Source: Gerris lacustris (taxonomy: Eukaryota; Arthropoda; Insecta; Hemiptera; Gerridae). Taken from it: a stretch of DNA of 64,000 nt. Under the pieces are notes generated by a model. That model did no database searches and was not told the origin of the DNA. It saw only the letters and a program-made list of their open reading frames with translations. The position numbers and the translations under genes are program-made. Positions 18,917 to 33,779 of the stretch are shown here, piece after piece. The number at the start of each line of letters is the position of its first letter. Positions within the stretch are counted from its first letter, which is position 1. Where the stretch lies: the NCBI GenBank assembly GCA_951217055.1, contig CATNVA010000018.1:248001-312000 (forward strand), in the 5' to 3' direction.

Positions 18917-21900
18917 TGAGTTTGTCTCAAAATCAAAGCAAATTACCGTTTATAATTTTACCTTCACTAAAGTTAAAAATTCTGATTGATACAGGTAGTA
19001 CGAAGTCATTCATAAATCCAGAAATAGCACAAACATATTTTTCAGAATATATTAAAAATTATCCTTTCCTAGTAAGCACAGCTCATGGCTACACTTCAGA
19101 AAAATTTAGCACACTTGTTAACTGTGAAAAACTTTTCAAAATGCGGTCATTAAACCTTAAATTTCATAATTTCTTTGACATGTTGTTAGGTGTAGATAAT
19201 TTGAAGTTAGTTCAAGCCTCTATAAACCTAACAGAAGATTTATTATGTACCCCTTATTGTACTATTCCACTAACATACTTTGATACTAACAAAAACATTA
19301 CAAATGAAATGAATACAAATTCAATTAAAACTCCTCAACAGTATACAAAAGACAACACTAATTCAACTTTTGAAACAATCATACCACCAAATTCTGAAAA
19401 GGTAATTAAATTAAAAATTACCAATATTTCTAACGGAGATGGTTACATCCCCTACACTAAATTTGAAACGATCGAAATTCCAGAATGTGTTGTAAATATT
19501 AAAAACTATGAAACATACTGTGTAGCAGTCAACCCTTCAGATAGTTCAATAAAATTCAAAATCGAAAAACCCTACAAAATAAGACCCTTAAACGACTTTG
19601 AAACCGGACCACCGCCTAACCTTAATTCTTTTAACTATGACCGAGTACATTTCGACCTGTCCAAAATTCGAACGGATCACATGAACTCGGAAGAAAAACG
19701 ATCAATAACAAACTTAGTAGAGCAATATTCAGATTTATTTCACACAGATGATAAACCATTAAGTTTTACCAAACAAATCAAACATACTATAAGAACAAAC
19801 GATGAAATCCCTGTTTATACGCGCTCTTACCGCTACCCAGAAGTTCATAGAACAGAAATAAATAAACAAATATCAGAAATGCTAAAATGAAACATCATTC
19901 GACCGTCCCATTCCCCTTGGAATTCACCTTTGTGGATTGTACCCAAAAAACAAGATGCATCCGGGAAAAAGAAATGGCGAATCGTAATCGACTATAGGAA
20001 ACTTAACGAGAAAATCGTAGACGATAGATACCCTATACCAAACATTTCCGATCTATTTGACAAACTCGGTAGATGTCAGTACTTCACCACAATAGATCTT
20101 GCTTCCGGTTTTCATCAAATAGAACTTGACGAACAAAGTATTCCCAAAACCGCTTTCAATACTGAAGCAGGCCACTTTGAATACACTAGGATGCCCTTCG
20201 GTCTTCGGAACGCTCCTAGGACGTTTTCCCGCGTTATGAACGACGTTTTAAGAGGTGTAAAATGCGCAGTTTATCTAGATGATATTCTTGTTTATAGTAC
20301 CAGCTTAGAAGAACACCTCGAAAGACTCAGAGAAGTTTTTGACAGATTAAGACAATCATACTTTAAAATACAACTAGATAAAACCGAATTCCTCAAGAAG
20401 GAAGTTGCGTATCTAGGACACGTAGTCGACCCTGCCGGAGTAAAACCAAATCCTGACAAAGTCAAAGCTATAACTAACTACCCAATACCAAAAACCCCAC
20501 GCGAAATAAAAGGATTTTTAGGATTATTAGGATACTACCGAAAATTTATAAAAGACTTTGCATCACTGACAAAACCGTTAACTAAATGCCATAAAAAAGG
20601 AGCAATAATTGACATTAATAATAAAGATTATCAAATGTGTTTTCATACGTGCAAAAACCTTCTAATAAATGAACCCATCTTACAATATCCTGATTTCGAC
20701 AAACCATTCATTTTAACCACCGACGCTAGTAACATAGCTATAGGTGCCGTATTAAGCCAAAATATAAGAAATTCTAATTTACCAATAGCCTATGCAAGTA
20801 GAACCCTGAACGTAACAGAGTCACGGTTATCAACAATCGAAAGGGAACTTCTCGCGATTGTTTGGGCGGCAAAATATTTTCGACCTTACATCTACGGACA
20901 TAAAGTTACATTCCTATCCGATCACAAGCCCCTCAAATGGTTATTCTCAATAAAAGAACCAAATTCTAAAATGCTAAGATGGCGATTAAAGCTAGAAGAA
21001 TATAATTTTGTAATGGATTACATCAAAGGTTCCGAAAACACGACAGCAGACGCTTTGTCCCGAATAGAATTACATAATAACGAATCTGAGGATGGGGAAG
21101 CAATATGCGACCAACTCGTCCAAGATTTTTTCACGAAAAATCCCGACACATTAACCGAAAACGTCGAAACTAATATCGACAATGTTTCTATGATGGTAAA
21201 TTCAGATAATCTTATAGGTGAACTCGAAGACATCGAACTAGAAGACGATGATTTAACCGTTCATTCAGTTCACGAAGATAACACGGGAGCAGTTATTCCT
21301 ATTCTTGACAAACCCGTTAATCAAGGTAAAAATCAAATAATTATTTACCAAGTAGACCATAGTCCCGCGAAACCAAAAATTATTCACATGTTCAAAACTC
21401 ACCAACGATTTATAGTTCAATTATCAAATAATAATTTCGAAAAAGATATAGTAGAATTTATAAAGTCATTTATTGTCCCAAAAATAAAATATTATCTGTA
21501 TTTCGAAAGTGACGTTTATGAAAAGTTTTCAGCCGTAATTACGCGCTGCTTTGAACAAACGGAATTAAACTTTATTAAATGTACGAAAAAACTTATCGAC
21601 GTCCTAAACGAAGACGAAATAATAGAAATAATCGATCAGTACCACACGGGAAAAACAAACCACCGAGGAATTGACGAAACCGAACAAAAAATCAAGCGGC
21701 TATACTTTTGGCCTAATCAAAGAAAGTCAATCCAAACGTACATTAATAAATGCGAAATCTGTCAACTTACAAAATACGAAAGAAAACCTTTAAAACTAGA
21801 ATATAACGTCACACCCACCGCCAATAAACCTTTCGAAATAGTGCACATAGATACTATTTCATTAGATAAAGCAAAATTTCTAACCATTGTAGACTCCTTT

Positions 21901-22689
21901 TCAAAATATGCCCAAGCCTACAGAATACAAACTTCCCAAGGAATTGAAGTAGCAAATAAACTCGTACGACATTTCAGTCACCATGGAATACCCAAGAAAA
22001 TTATTAGTGATAACGGATTAGAAATAAATAATTCTATAGTGAAGGAACTTTTATCATTACATAAAATAGAAATACACTTCATAAGTTTCCAACATCCTAA
22101 CTCTAACGGAATTATCGAAAGATTTCATTCAACCCTTATCGAACACGTTAGGCTATTCCATAATCAAGAAAATTTTAAAAATGAGCCGATAGAATTAAAA
22201 GTAAACTACGCCCTACTAGCTTATAATAATTCTATTCATTCCCAGACAGAACTCACACCGTTTGAGATAATATCTGGTCATATAGAACCTAACTCTTCGT
22301 TTGACATTAATTTAGAAGCCCAACTTACAAACGATTATATTATAGGACATAAAGATAAGACAAAATTCCTCTACCAATTATTAAATGAAACTCTTAAAAA
22401 TAAAAAGGAAAAAATAATAAACAAACGTAACGAGACTAGAGAGTCTTTACCAGACATACCGAAAGACGTTTACGTTGCTAACAAACAGAAACAAAGCAAA
22501 ACAAAAAATAAATATAAAGCAGAATGCATAAAGACTCTTGATAAGGATTTAAAAACCGCTTCTATTCAACCAACTCACTTTAACACAAGAGAAAAAATCC
22601 ATCTCTCTAACATTAAACGACCTAGACAAGTTCCTCATGACTTATGTAATGTTCCAGGTACCTCGCTATCGCACAAGGTACAGAAATAA
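18916..22689 (+). pseudogene. pol: Errantivirus pol (protease, RT, RNase H, integrase) with in-frame TGA, copy A
   Basis: The protease part (18916-19890) has the active-site motif LIDTGSTKSF at residues 25-27. A TGA at 19888-19890 interrupts the frame just before the RT entry motif, and the same frame resumes for 919 codons (19930-22689). In that part: RT with motif A Asp56 and YLDD 115-118; RNase H with Asp265, Glu306, Asp331 and Asp374; integrase zinc site His572, His578, Cys608, Cys611 and catalytic Asp641, Asp694, Glu730 (D-x35-E). All catalytic residues are intact. The TGA also occurs in copy B, so it was inherited, or it is read through. pol makes and integrates the DNA copy. Confidence 0.93.
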
Positions 22690-22712
22690 AAGACGTCAGC
22701 AAAAACCTAGGA

Positions 22713-24301
22713 ATGCTTCCCATTAAACTAGGACCTGCCAAGCTTCTGACATCAAGTCACACCTTAGTGCATTATTTTCATTTAAATCCCTTATACGAGG
22801 AATTTAAAAAACTTAATACCCAATATTTTAATGTTTTGAGCAAAACTCAGAACAACCCTTATATTATGTTAAGTCATATTAGTAGTTATTGTAAGATAAT
22901 TAATTTTACTAGAAGTAGTATTAGAGATAAAATGAATATGATAGATAGCCACGCTACAGAACGTAGACCCAAACGTGGAGCCTTTAATGGTTTAGGTAGT
23001 TTAATTAAGTTAGTAACAGGAAATTTAGATGCTAATGATGGTGAAAGATATGATAAAATACTAAATCATCTTGAAGCAAATCAAAATAGTTTAGAAAAGC
23101 AAATAGCTACCCAATATAGTGTAAGTAATCAATTAATTAAGAATTATAACGAAACTATTAGTAATATACAATATAATACATTAGAATTAAAATCTAAGTT
23201 GATTCAACTAAGCGAGATAGTGAATAACGGTTCGACTTACGGAGAAGTAATGTCAACCAAAGATATATTAAACCAAATTCAAATCCTTTACTCAATTCTT
23301 TTAAATGTTTTACAAAACATTGAAAATTCACTTGTTTTCTGTAAATTAAAATCATTACACCCTAGTATCATTCATCCACAAAACTTTCTCACTGAACTAT
23401 TAAAAATATCACGGCACATTAAAACCGGATATTTCCCTTTTGAACTTGAAATGGAAAATATACTAGACTTAGAATCAGTAATAAAAGTTTCATGCATGAG
23501 ACGAGATGAAATGGTCGTTTATTTTCTGGAAATCCCTCTTTATTCGAAAATAGAATACGACCTCTACTCATTATACTCAATACCTTCAAAAGTTCAAGAA
23601 AATTATCTAACAGTTATTCCTGCAACCAAATATCTGTTGTTTTCTAATGATTCGGTCTAACCCTTGAATAATGTGTGTATGAAACATAAAGTATACCTCT
23701 GTTCAGATAAAATCTTATCCACACACGACCTTAAATGTGAAAAAGATATCATCCTTCAGAGAAAAGGCATAAGTTGTAACTACGTTAAGGTACATATAAC
23801 CGACAACCACGTTGAATATATACCACATATCAACCAGTATCTTGCAATATTCTTATCTCCAGAGGATATTCAATTCCAGAAGCCCAGCGCTACGGAAACA
23901 GGGAAACTACAAGGTGTTTACCTCATCCCACAAGGAAATGGTCCCATTATCTACAAGAATAGAGAACTCACCTATAGCCTTCATCACATGGTAAACCAGT
24001 GATTTTGAGTGATGTCAATTTAGACTTACAGGATGGCCACCAATTCAAATTTTCAGTCGACCTTAAATCACTGAATTTTGAAACCACGAATTTATCTCCC
24101 ATGTATCCAATACTTAAGGAGTCCACCCACTTCTATTCATTACATTTTTGGACTTGTTCATTGTTTGTTATAATTATTACTGCCAGTATTTTGTCAGTCA
24201 TTATTCTTCGCTGGAGAAACTTTAGAATTATTCCAACCCCCAGGATCAGGACTTCTCAAGAACATCCAACCGTCGCCCTACCAGGAGAGGCTTTAATTTA
24301 A
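22713..24301 (+). pseudogene. env: Errantivirus env (F-like fusion glycoprotein), two breaks, copy A
   Basis: The frame is similar to baculovirus-F-like env proteins of errantiviruses. It shows a furin-type site RPKR at residues 85-88 followed by a Gly-rich fusion-peptide-like stretch, a central helical region, and a transmembrane segment near 24140-24210 (CSLFVIIITASILSVIIL). Two breaks are visible: a TAA at 23658-23660, unique to this copy, and a frameshift near 23990-24000 ahead of the transmembrane part, shared with copy B. A signal peptide is not obvious; the frame is open some codons upstream of 22713, and a spliced leader is usual in the family. Not functional as read. Confidence 0.88.
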
Positions 24302-24310
24302 GGATGGAGG
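24301..24310 (+). promoter_or_regulatory. Polypurine tract, copy A
   Basis: aggatggagg directly precedes the 3' LTR and would prime plus-strand DNA synthesis. Interrupted by one T. Confidence 0.65.
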
Positions 24311-24542
24311 AGTTAACAAAGGACTTTTTACGGATTCAGCACCGCAGACCGTCAGCACTTTGTACTATACTTAAGTATGTAGAATGCCGCCGGCCCGCTA
24401 GTCTAGATCTCGACTCCGACTTAGTAGTTGGATTATAATTATTGTGTATCATTTGAAATTCTTAATTGTGTAACTCTTAATTGTGTTCTTAAAATAATTA
24501 TTTGTTTTTAAAAACTTAAATTCAAATTTCTTAAAGTTAACT
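24311..24542 (+). repeat. 3' LTR, copy A (232 bp)
   Basis: Same ends as the 5' LTR. Private changes: loss of one TCTAG unit, G in GTTGGATTA, and TTATTTG for ATATTTG. It carries the GTGTAACTC and CAAATTTCTT variants also found in the 3' LTR of copy B. Confidence 0.95.
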
Positions 24543-24969
24543 TATATGTATTATACATATTATATAAATAGTAAGATAAATATACATTATATAATATATT
24601 ATTCTTAAAAGAAAAATAAAATAAAATATAGATTAATAAAAAACAAATTAATTATATAAGAATACTAATATAGATACTAATAATATAAAAATACAAATAT
24701 AATCCTCAATATAGCCACTAGAATAATTATAATACTAACAAAAAATTTAAAAAATAACTAAATCATCATATCATAACTAATTAAAACATAAAAGAAGCAT
24801 ACGAAAAATTTGAAAGTAAGATCTCTCTCTTCACGGCACAGAACTACATGTTCTCTAGTGGAGAGATAACCTGAAATGTGCTAATGAGTAAAATCATTGT
24901 AAAATATGTTATTATGTGTTGTATTATTGTATAATTATTGTATATTAAATTTTAATAAAGGTATTATTA

Positions 24970-25058
<89 letters not shown>
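24543..25058. other. AT-rich spacer and (TA)n array
   Basis: 24543-24975 is AT-rich without a supportable gene. 24976-25058 is a (TA)n array of about 40 units into which the next LINE inserted. Confidence 0.7.
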
Positions 25059-25068
<10 letters not shown>

Positions 25069-25532
25069 ATAATTAGGTAGGGGGTAGCCATATTGGCTTT
25101 GTTGTGTTCGTATCGTGCTCCGTTATTTTTTCATTTTTTGGTGTGTTATAGCTGGCTTTCGGTCGTGTAACTGTGCAGAAGTGGATATTATCTCAAGCTT
25201 TCTCGAGTTTGATATTCGTATCTGGAAAAACAGTAAGTTAAATTTCATAAATAACAAGTCAAAGTTGTAGTAAAAACTGTGAAAAAACGGCCATTAGCTA
25301 TATTACAAGACGAGGCTTACCGATTTCACCGTAATCTTGTCCTTGAACGGGCTTCCGATAGTCAACACCTTACGAAGGCAGCACTGTTTCGACCGCTGAC
25401 GTAGCCGCCACTGTATCGATATTAGGTAATCATCGATACTCTGTATTCTAATTCACATTGACCCGCCGCGAACGCACTTTTCCACTATATCGCTGTTAAT
25501 AATCGATTTTATTTATTTACTTATTGCGTTTA

Positions 25533-26336
25533 ATGAAGCCACTGGTTAAGGGGTTAGTAACAGAATCATCGAAACGAGCGAGATCAGAAGTTAGTCCCCC
25601 TCAAAACACCTCTCCCAATCATCCACCTAAGAAAAAACCAATCATGGATCTCTCAGCTTTTGAAGCCTTATTAGATAAAAAACTTAATCCTCTGGCTACA
25701 AACTTAGATCAGATTAAAAAAACTATAGCCGACGTCGTTAAACTAAACGAGCTCTTAAAAGACGAAATTTCACAGCTTAGAACGGAAAATATTCATCTAA
25801 CAAAAAAAGTAGACGAGCTTGAGAACAGGGGTAGAAGGAATAACTTAGTATTTTGGGGTCTTCCAGTTGCCGATAAATCAAATTGCTTTGATTTAATCGA
25901 TCAATTCTGCAAAGACAAACTACATCTGAATTTTCAACCAGAAATTAATAGGGCCCATGTTCTCAATAATTCGAGCCCTAAAAAGGCGATCATTGCTCAT
26001 TATTCCAAAGATAGCGATCTACTCAACATACTTCGAAACTGCTACAAACTTGCGGGGACAAATTACAGTGTCCAACGCGATTTTTCGACTTTAGTTCGGA
26101 AAAAAAGAGCAAGACTCTTGGCATTACAAAAAGAGATTGAGCACAGTACCAATTGCAGAGTAAAGTTAAATACGGACTATCTCTTAATAGAAGGAAATAG
26201 ATTTTCGATGACAGAGACTTTAGATGGCATAGTTCACAGAAACGAATGTGGCTTTGAAAAATTTAACTCTATAACTGGCCTAGATGCATGCCTTATTTTA
26301 CACAATTTTGAAAGAAGAATAGCTAATAGGAAATGA
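25533..26336 (+). CDS. LINE ORF1 protein (coiled coil plus RRM-like)
   Basis: 267 codons from ATG at 25533; a TTG three codons earlier is not used here as a start. The N-terminus is basic and Pro/Ser rich (KRARSEVSPPQ, PPKKKP). Residues about 45-95 (LDQIKKTIADVVKLNELLKDEI...TKKVDELENRGRR) have a heptad pattern typical of a coiled coil. RRNNLVFWGLPV then opens a domain like the RRM of L1-type ORF1 proteins. There is no zinc knuckle. Such proteins trimerise and bind the element RNA. The stop TGA at 26334-26336 is followed by C, and ORF2 continues in the same frame. Confidence 0.85.
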   Translation: MKPLVKGLVTESSKRARSEVSPPQNTSPNHPPKKKPIMDLSAFEALLDKKLNPLATNLDQIKKTIADVVKLNELLKDEISQLRTENIHLTKKVDELENRGRRNNLVFWGLPVADKSNCFDLIDQFCKDKLHLNFQPEINRAHVLNNSSPKKAIIAHYSKDSDLLNILRNCYKLAGTNYSVQRDFSTLVRKKRARLLALQKEIEHSTNCRVKLNTDYLLIEGNRFSMTETLDGIVHRNECGFEKFNSITGLDACLILHNFERRIANRK

Positions 26337-27617
26337 CAACGGCAGGGGCCGGGCGAGCCGAGGAGGAGGCAGGGGGATGGCGAGGAGCTTGTAATAGGTG
26401 TCAGCGAGGGTCAGCACTGCTTTGTAGAGGATGTGAGGGGAAGGAGCCGTCATTTAACTGTGCTGTTTTGGAACTGTCAAGGCTATGACAACTTTTTGGA
26501 GAACTGCGAGGAGTTTACTGAGTGTGAGGTGATGGGTCTAAATGAGACGTGGAAGACAAATGAAGTGAAGGCACCGGACACCGGACAGTGGTCCAACTAT
26601 CAGGCCGTCTCCACACCAGCAACCAGGGAGAAGAGCAGAGGCCGCTCCAGCGGAGGACTTGTTCTTCTACTTAATCCTAATATAAAAATATCTGTTATGG
26701 AGAAAAATCAATATTGGATATTTGTAAAACTACAATATGGAAGCTTAAACATTATTCTTGGGAATGCCTATTTTAAACCGGATTTAGATATGGAACACGT
26801 AAACGATACATTCAGCACTAGCTTGTCTAATATAATTAGGAATGAGGAGGACGAGATATTTATTTTAGGAGGGGACTTCAATATGAGAGTCGGAGGGATA
26901 AACCACGAAATCCCTGATTGCGATAACATAGGAAATTTAAGTAAAACAAGAACTTATTTAGATGTTACGGTGAATAAGCGCGGGAGGGAAATGTGTGAAC
27001 TACTTGAAGGTTACGACTTTGTACTACTAAACGGAAGGTCGTTTTCGGACAGGCCGGGCGGCTACACCTGTATGAACTGGAATGGACAGAGTACAGTAGA
27101 TCTTGTATGGTGTAGGCTCCCAGGCTTGACCGAAATTATAGATATGAAAATATTAGAATATTACGAATTATCGGACCACTTCCCTCTCTCGCTCACCCTT
27201 GATAAAAGTTTATTTGATTCGCCTTTGTACCAAAATAGGCCATTAGTGAAAATTGATAAATATAATTGGGATGTAAATCTACGCTCACAGTATGCAACCA
27301 GTATGAAATCAGCTTTATCAGAAGATCTGATGGTAAAAATGCAATCCGTGCCCTTAAACATTATTTATAGTTCTTTTATAAATACCATAAAAAATGTAGC
27401 CGACGATCTGGGTATGAAAAAACATATTGAAATCAAACACAGTACACGGGGAGAAACACCTAAAAAACACAACAAGCCGTGGTTTGACAATGAATGTAAC
27501 TCTCTAAAAAAGCTGCAAGAAAGGCGGCTAGAATATGTAAAAAAGCTTGTTTTCAAGAACCGTTTAAATCACAAGTTAAAAAATGTATCAATGAATATAG
27601 AAAAACACTCCGATTAA
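26337..27617 (+). pseudogene. LINE ORF2, endonuclease part (frame open from ORF1 stop)
   Basis: The frame is open from the codon after the ORF1 TGA. EN begins at about 26454 with LTVLFWNCQGYDNF and continues with GLNETWKT (catalytic Glu), LGGDFNMRVGG, LLNGRSFSDRPGG, STVDLVWC and ELSDHFPLSLTL (Asp-His), then the linker KPWFDNECNSLKK. No ATG precedes the first EN motif in this frame; the first candidate is a GTG at 26433, and the first ATG lies after the EN start (VMGLNETW). Translation would therefore need stop readthrough, non-ATG start or reinitiation. The frame ends at 27617 because of a one-base indel in an A-run. Confidence 0.87.
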
Positions 27618-29788
27618 AAAAGAAATCTTACAAATTAGAAATAATAAATAAACTCTCAAATATTAAAGATAACAAGGAATTCTGGAAAACAATAAATAAA
27701 TATAAACAAAACAAAGGCGGCTCAATAAGATTAGATGAATGGGAAGACTTTTACTCACACCTGTACTCTGCTACTGATAACAAACAAAAACTGACCGACA
27801 ATAACATTACAGAGTTGACTGACCCTGACCTTGACACACCCATTACAAATAAAGAAATGACAGTGGCTATCAATGCATGTAAGAGTGGTACAACTCTCGG
27901 TCCTGACTCTATTAGCTACGACTTTTTCAAATATCTCCCCCAAGAATGGCTGCAACACCTTAACTTATTTTATAATAAAATCCTAGAACTGGAAAGTACT
28001 CCTAGTGATTGGTCCCAGATATGTACTGTAATATTATACAAGAAGGGAGAAAAAACCGATTTAAATAATTACAGAGGAATAGCACTCATTAACTGCATTA
28101 CAAAAATATTCACATCCATCCTCAATAACCGGCTCCGACTTTGGTCAGAAAAACATAAGTTGATCCCTGATACTCAATCAGGGTTCAAAAAGAATAAAAG
28201 CTGTTGCGATAACATCTTTATATTAAATTCGTTGATACAAAATCATAACCGACTACCGAAAAGAAAACTATTTGTCGCTTTTGTTGACTTTAAAAAGGCC
28301 TTCGATAGCCTTGATCATCACCTACTAATAAAAAAACTACAGGGAGTAAACTTGAGCTCAAAATTTCTACGGGTATTAATCAGTTTATACAATCAAGCCA
28401 AAACCAAAATTCTTTATAAAAACGAAAAATCGAACGAAATATCTATATTAAAAGGCGTGCTTCAAGGTGAAATATTATCACCTCTTTTGTTCAACCTTGC
28501 CATTAGCGATATCGACGCGTTCTTTAAAGCAAGAGGATACGAGGGTGTAAGCATCAACGGTGAAACAAACATTAGTCTGTTAGCCTACGCAGATGATCTC
28601 ACTATAATGTCAGACTCGGTAATCCAGCTAAATTCAGCTTTGAAAATTCTCGATGAATACTGTCGAGACAACGGTTTGACAGTGAATACAAATAAAACTA
28701 AAGTCATGACAGTATCAAAGGGCAATCTGTCCCAAAATCGCCCCAGGTGCTACTATAATAATCAAATTCTTGAGGAAGTGACTAGTTTAAATTACCTTGG
28801 AGTATATTTTACCAAAAGAGGGTTATTCGAAGAAAATACTAAATATACAGTAGCACGCTGCAGGGCGATATCTGGTGCAGTTAAAGAAACTCTTGCTAAA
28901 GCATCCAATCGCTCCTTTAAAGATGTCAAGCAAGTATATAACGCATCCGTGCTTGGAACTCTCTTGTATGCCTCTCCGATATGGTCTCTTCGATACCTTA
29001 AGCAATTAGAAGCTCTACAAAACTACTTCTTTAAAAATTATTTCTCGTTAAACGTCAATACTCCGCATTATATTGTGAGGCAAGAGTTCGACGTTCAACA
29101 TGTCTCAATTAAAATCCTCGGTCAAGTGTTAAAGTTTATAAACAGAATACATTGCTTGGAGGACGATAGTCTGGTGAAGCAGTGCTTTAATCGTCTCATA
29201 TACTTAGATTCGGTTCAAGGTAATACTGTAAAATATAACTGGGTTTCTCAAGTAAAGCAGTTACTAGCCACAATAGACGTCGACCCCAACTTAGTACTAA
29301 CAGCACCGTTCTCTTCGACATTTATACAAAACACACAGACAGCATACGGATTAAAACTTAGACAAAAAGACTTGGACAGAATACAAACCTCATCTTACTC
29401 CAGTTTATACAGAATATTAACAAGCTGCAATAGCCCCGACTATCATTACCTAAACACATCATTATTTCTACCTTACTCAGTACAACGTATTCTTGCACAG
29501 GTTAGAACAGCGGGTTTCGATAGTTTAAAATTAACAATTAGAGGGATGCTCCACAAAATAAAAACAAATGAAATCTGCCCGATATGTAATCTTGGGGAGC
29601 AAGAAAATATAGGTCATATTTTTTTACGATGCCCAATATATGAGCTCCAAAGAAAATCCTTTCTTCCAATGCACGTAGTTAGTGAGGAATGGGCAGACAA
29701 GACTAATGTTTCTTCCATATTAACTTACCAAATCAAAAACAACTGTAAAAACATATTTTATTATGTATTAAATGTATCTCAAAACTAG
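27584..29788 (+). pseudogene. LINE ORF2, reverse transcriptase and C-terminal Cys/His domain
   Basis: After the frameshift the reading KCINEYRKTLRLKKKSYK resumes the linker. Counting from 27815, NYRGIALINCITKIF is at about residue 85, motif A VAFVDFKKAFDSLDHH at 155-169, motif B KGVLQGEILSPLLFNLAI at 213-230, the active site LLAYADDLTIMS with YADD at 258-261, and SLNYLGVYF after that. The C-terminus has CPICNLGEQENIGHIFLRC, a C-x2-C-x9-H-x4-C knuckle. There is no RNase H. Both active-site aspartates are present. Only the single-base shift upstream prevents a full EN-RT protein. Confidence 0.88.
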
Positions 29789-29951
29789 ATCTTTTATCCT
29801 GGAGGAGTAATTGTTAATCCAATTTTTGTCGTTAATGCTCTTTATTATTTCTTGATTATTTATAATTTGATGTAATTTGGCTACACCCCTTTGTATAAGG
29901 CTTATTTGCTTTAAATACAAATATTTTTCTATTCTATATATTTAATAATTA

Positions 29952-32878
<2,927 letters not shown>

Positions 32879-33779
32879 TTTTAGATAAATAATAATAATT
32901 ATAGTTCATAGGTAATACAGAGATAAATATATATAAACGAAGAATATATCTAAATAGTTTATAGACAGCTTCATAGATAGATAATAATAAGTAGTTATAT
33001 CTTATTATCTATATATATAAAATTCTCGGCCACGGTGTTTGATCCCGAACTCCTCCGAAACGGCTTGACCGATTTTGATGATTTTTTTTTTGTATTGTTC
33101 GGTAGGTCTGAGAATAGGATGTTATCTATTTTTTATGCCCCTAAGTGATAAGGGGGGCCCCCCCAAAATTTTATTTTTTGATTTTTTAAACAAAACTTTT
33201 TTATTTTATTTTTTATAGATTTGGCAATAAAAAATACTTATAACCCTAAATTTTTACCTTTTAACCACCACTCAGTGATGAGGGGGGTCCTCCCCAAAAT
33301 TTTATTATTTGAATTTTTTGGTTAAAGTTCTTTAATTTTATTATTTTATGATATGGCATTAAAATATACTAATAATCCTAAATTTTTATAACTTTACCAC
33401 CCCTCAGTGATAAGGGGGGGGGGCCAAAAATTTATTTTTTTAATTTTTTGGTCAAAATTTTTTAATTTTATTATATTATGATTTGGCATTAAAAAATACT
33501 TATAACACTAAATTTTTACCTTTTTACCACCCCTCAGTGATGAGGGGGGGCCCCCCGAAATTTCATTTTTTGATTTTTTTGGACAAATTTTTTTAATTTG
33601 ATTTTTTTTATGATTTGGCATTAAAAAATACTTATAACCCTACATTTTCACCCTTTTAATACCAACCCCCATTTTTTAATAGCGATATTAATAATATTCA
33701 ACTCTCAGTGGATTAATGGAATAAATAAATAATTTATATGGCAGAATAACGTTTGCAGGGTGAGCTAGAATTAATTATT

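Larger units (their letters stand above)
17207..24542 (+). mobile_element. Errantivirus-like Gypsy element, copy A
   Basis: 7336 bp bounded by LTRs with inverted ends AGTTAAC...GTTAACT. The order is 5' LTR, tRNA-Ser primer site, gag, protease-RT-RNase H-integrase, env, purine tract, 3' LTR. It is flanked by TATA on both sides (4-bp target duplication, weak evidence within a TA array). It encodes the gene set of insect endogenous retroviruses of the Metaviridae. Defects: a TGA inside pol, a TAA in env unique to this copy and an env frameshift; the pol stop and env frameshift are shared with copy B at 56384-63724. The gag, protease and pol translations of the two copies are identical. Confidence 0.97.
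25076..29934 (+). mobile_element. Full-length LINE with 17-bp target duplication
   Basis: Perfect 17-bp direct repeats tatatatttaataatta at 25059-25075 and 29935-29951 bound the element. The 5' end starts GGTAGGGGG with a leader of about 450 bp, then ORF1 (25533-26336), ORF2 EN (to 27617) and RT (27815-29788, frame open from further upstream), and a 146-bp 3' UTR without poly(A). One single-base frameshift in an A-run (27578-27583) separates EN from RT. The EN and RT resemble those at 1-2150. The insertion target is the end of a TA array. With one visible defect this is a young copy. Confidence 0.92.

Noticed and set aside
26366..26460. Zinc-knuckle-like CNRCQRGSALLCRGC between ORF1 and ORF2
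   Set aside because: It lies in a frame used by neither ORF and runs into a stop soon after; the ORF2 frame reads through the same bases differently.
33765..33768. Internal CTAG as the true 3' end of the Helitron starting at 33008
   Set aside because: It may end a small nested copy, but it is followed by A instead of the expected T, and the helicase remnant and a better 3' end lie to its right at 35828; left as an alternative.
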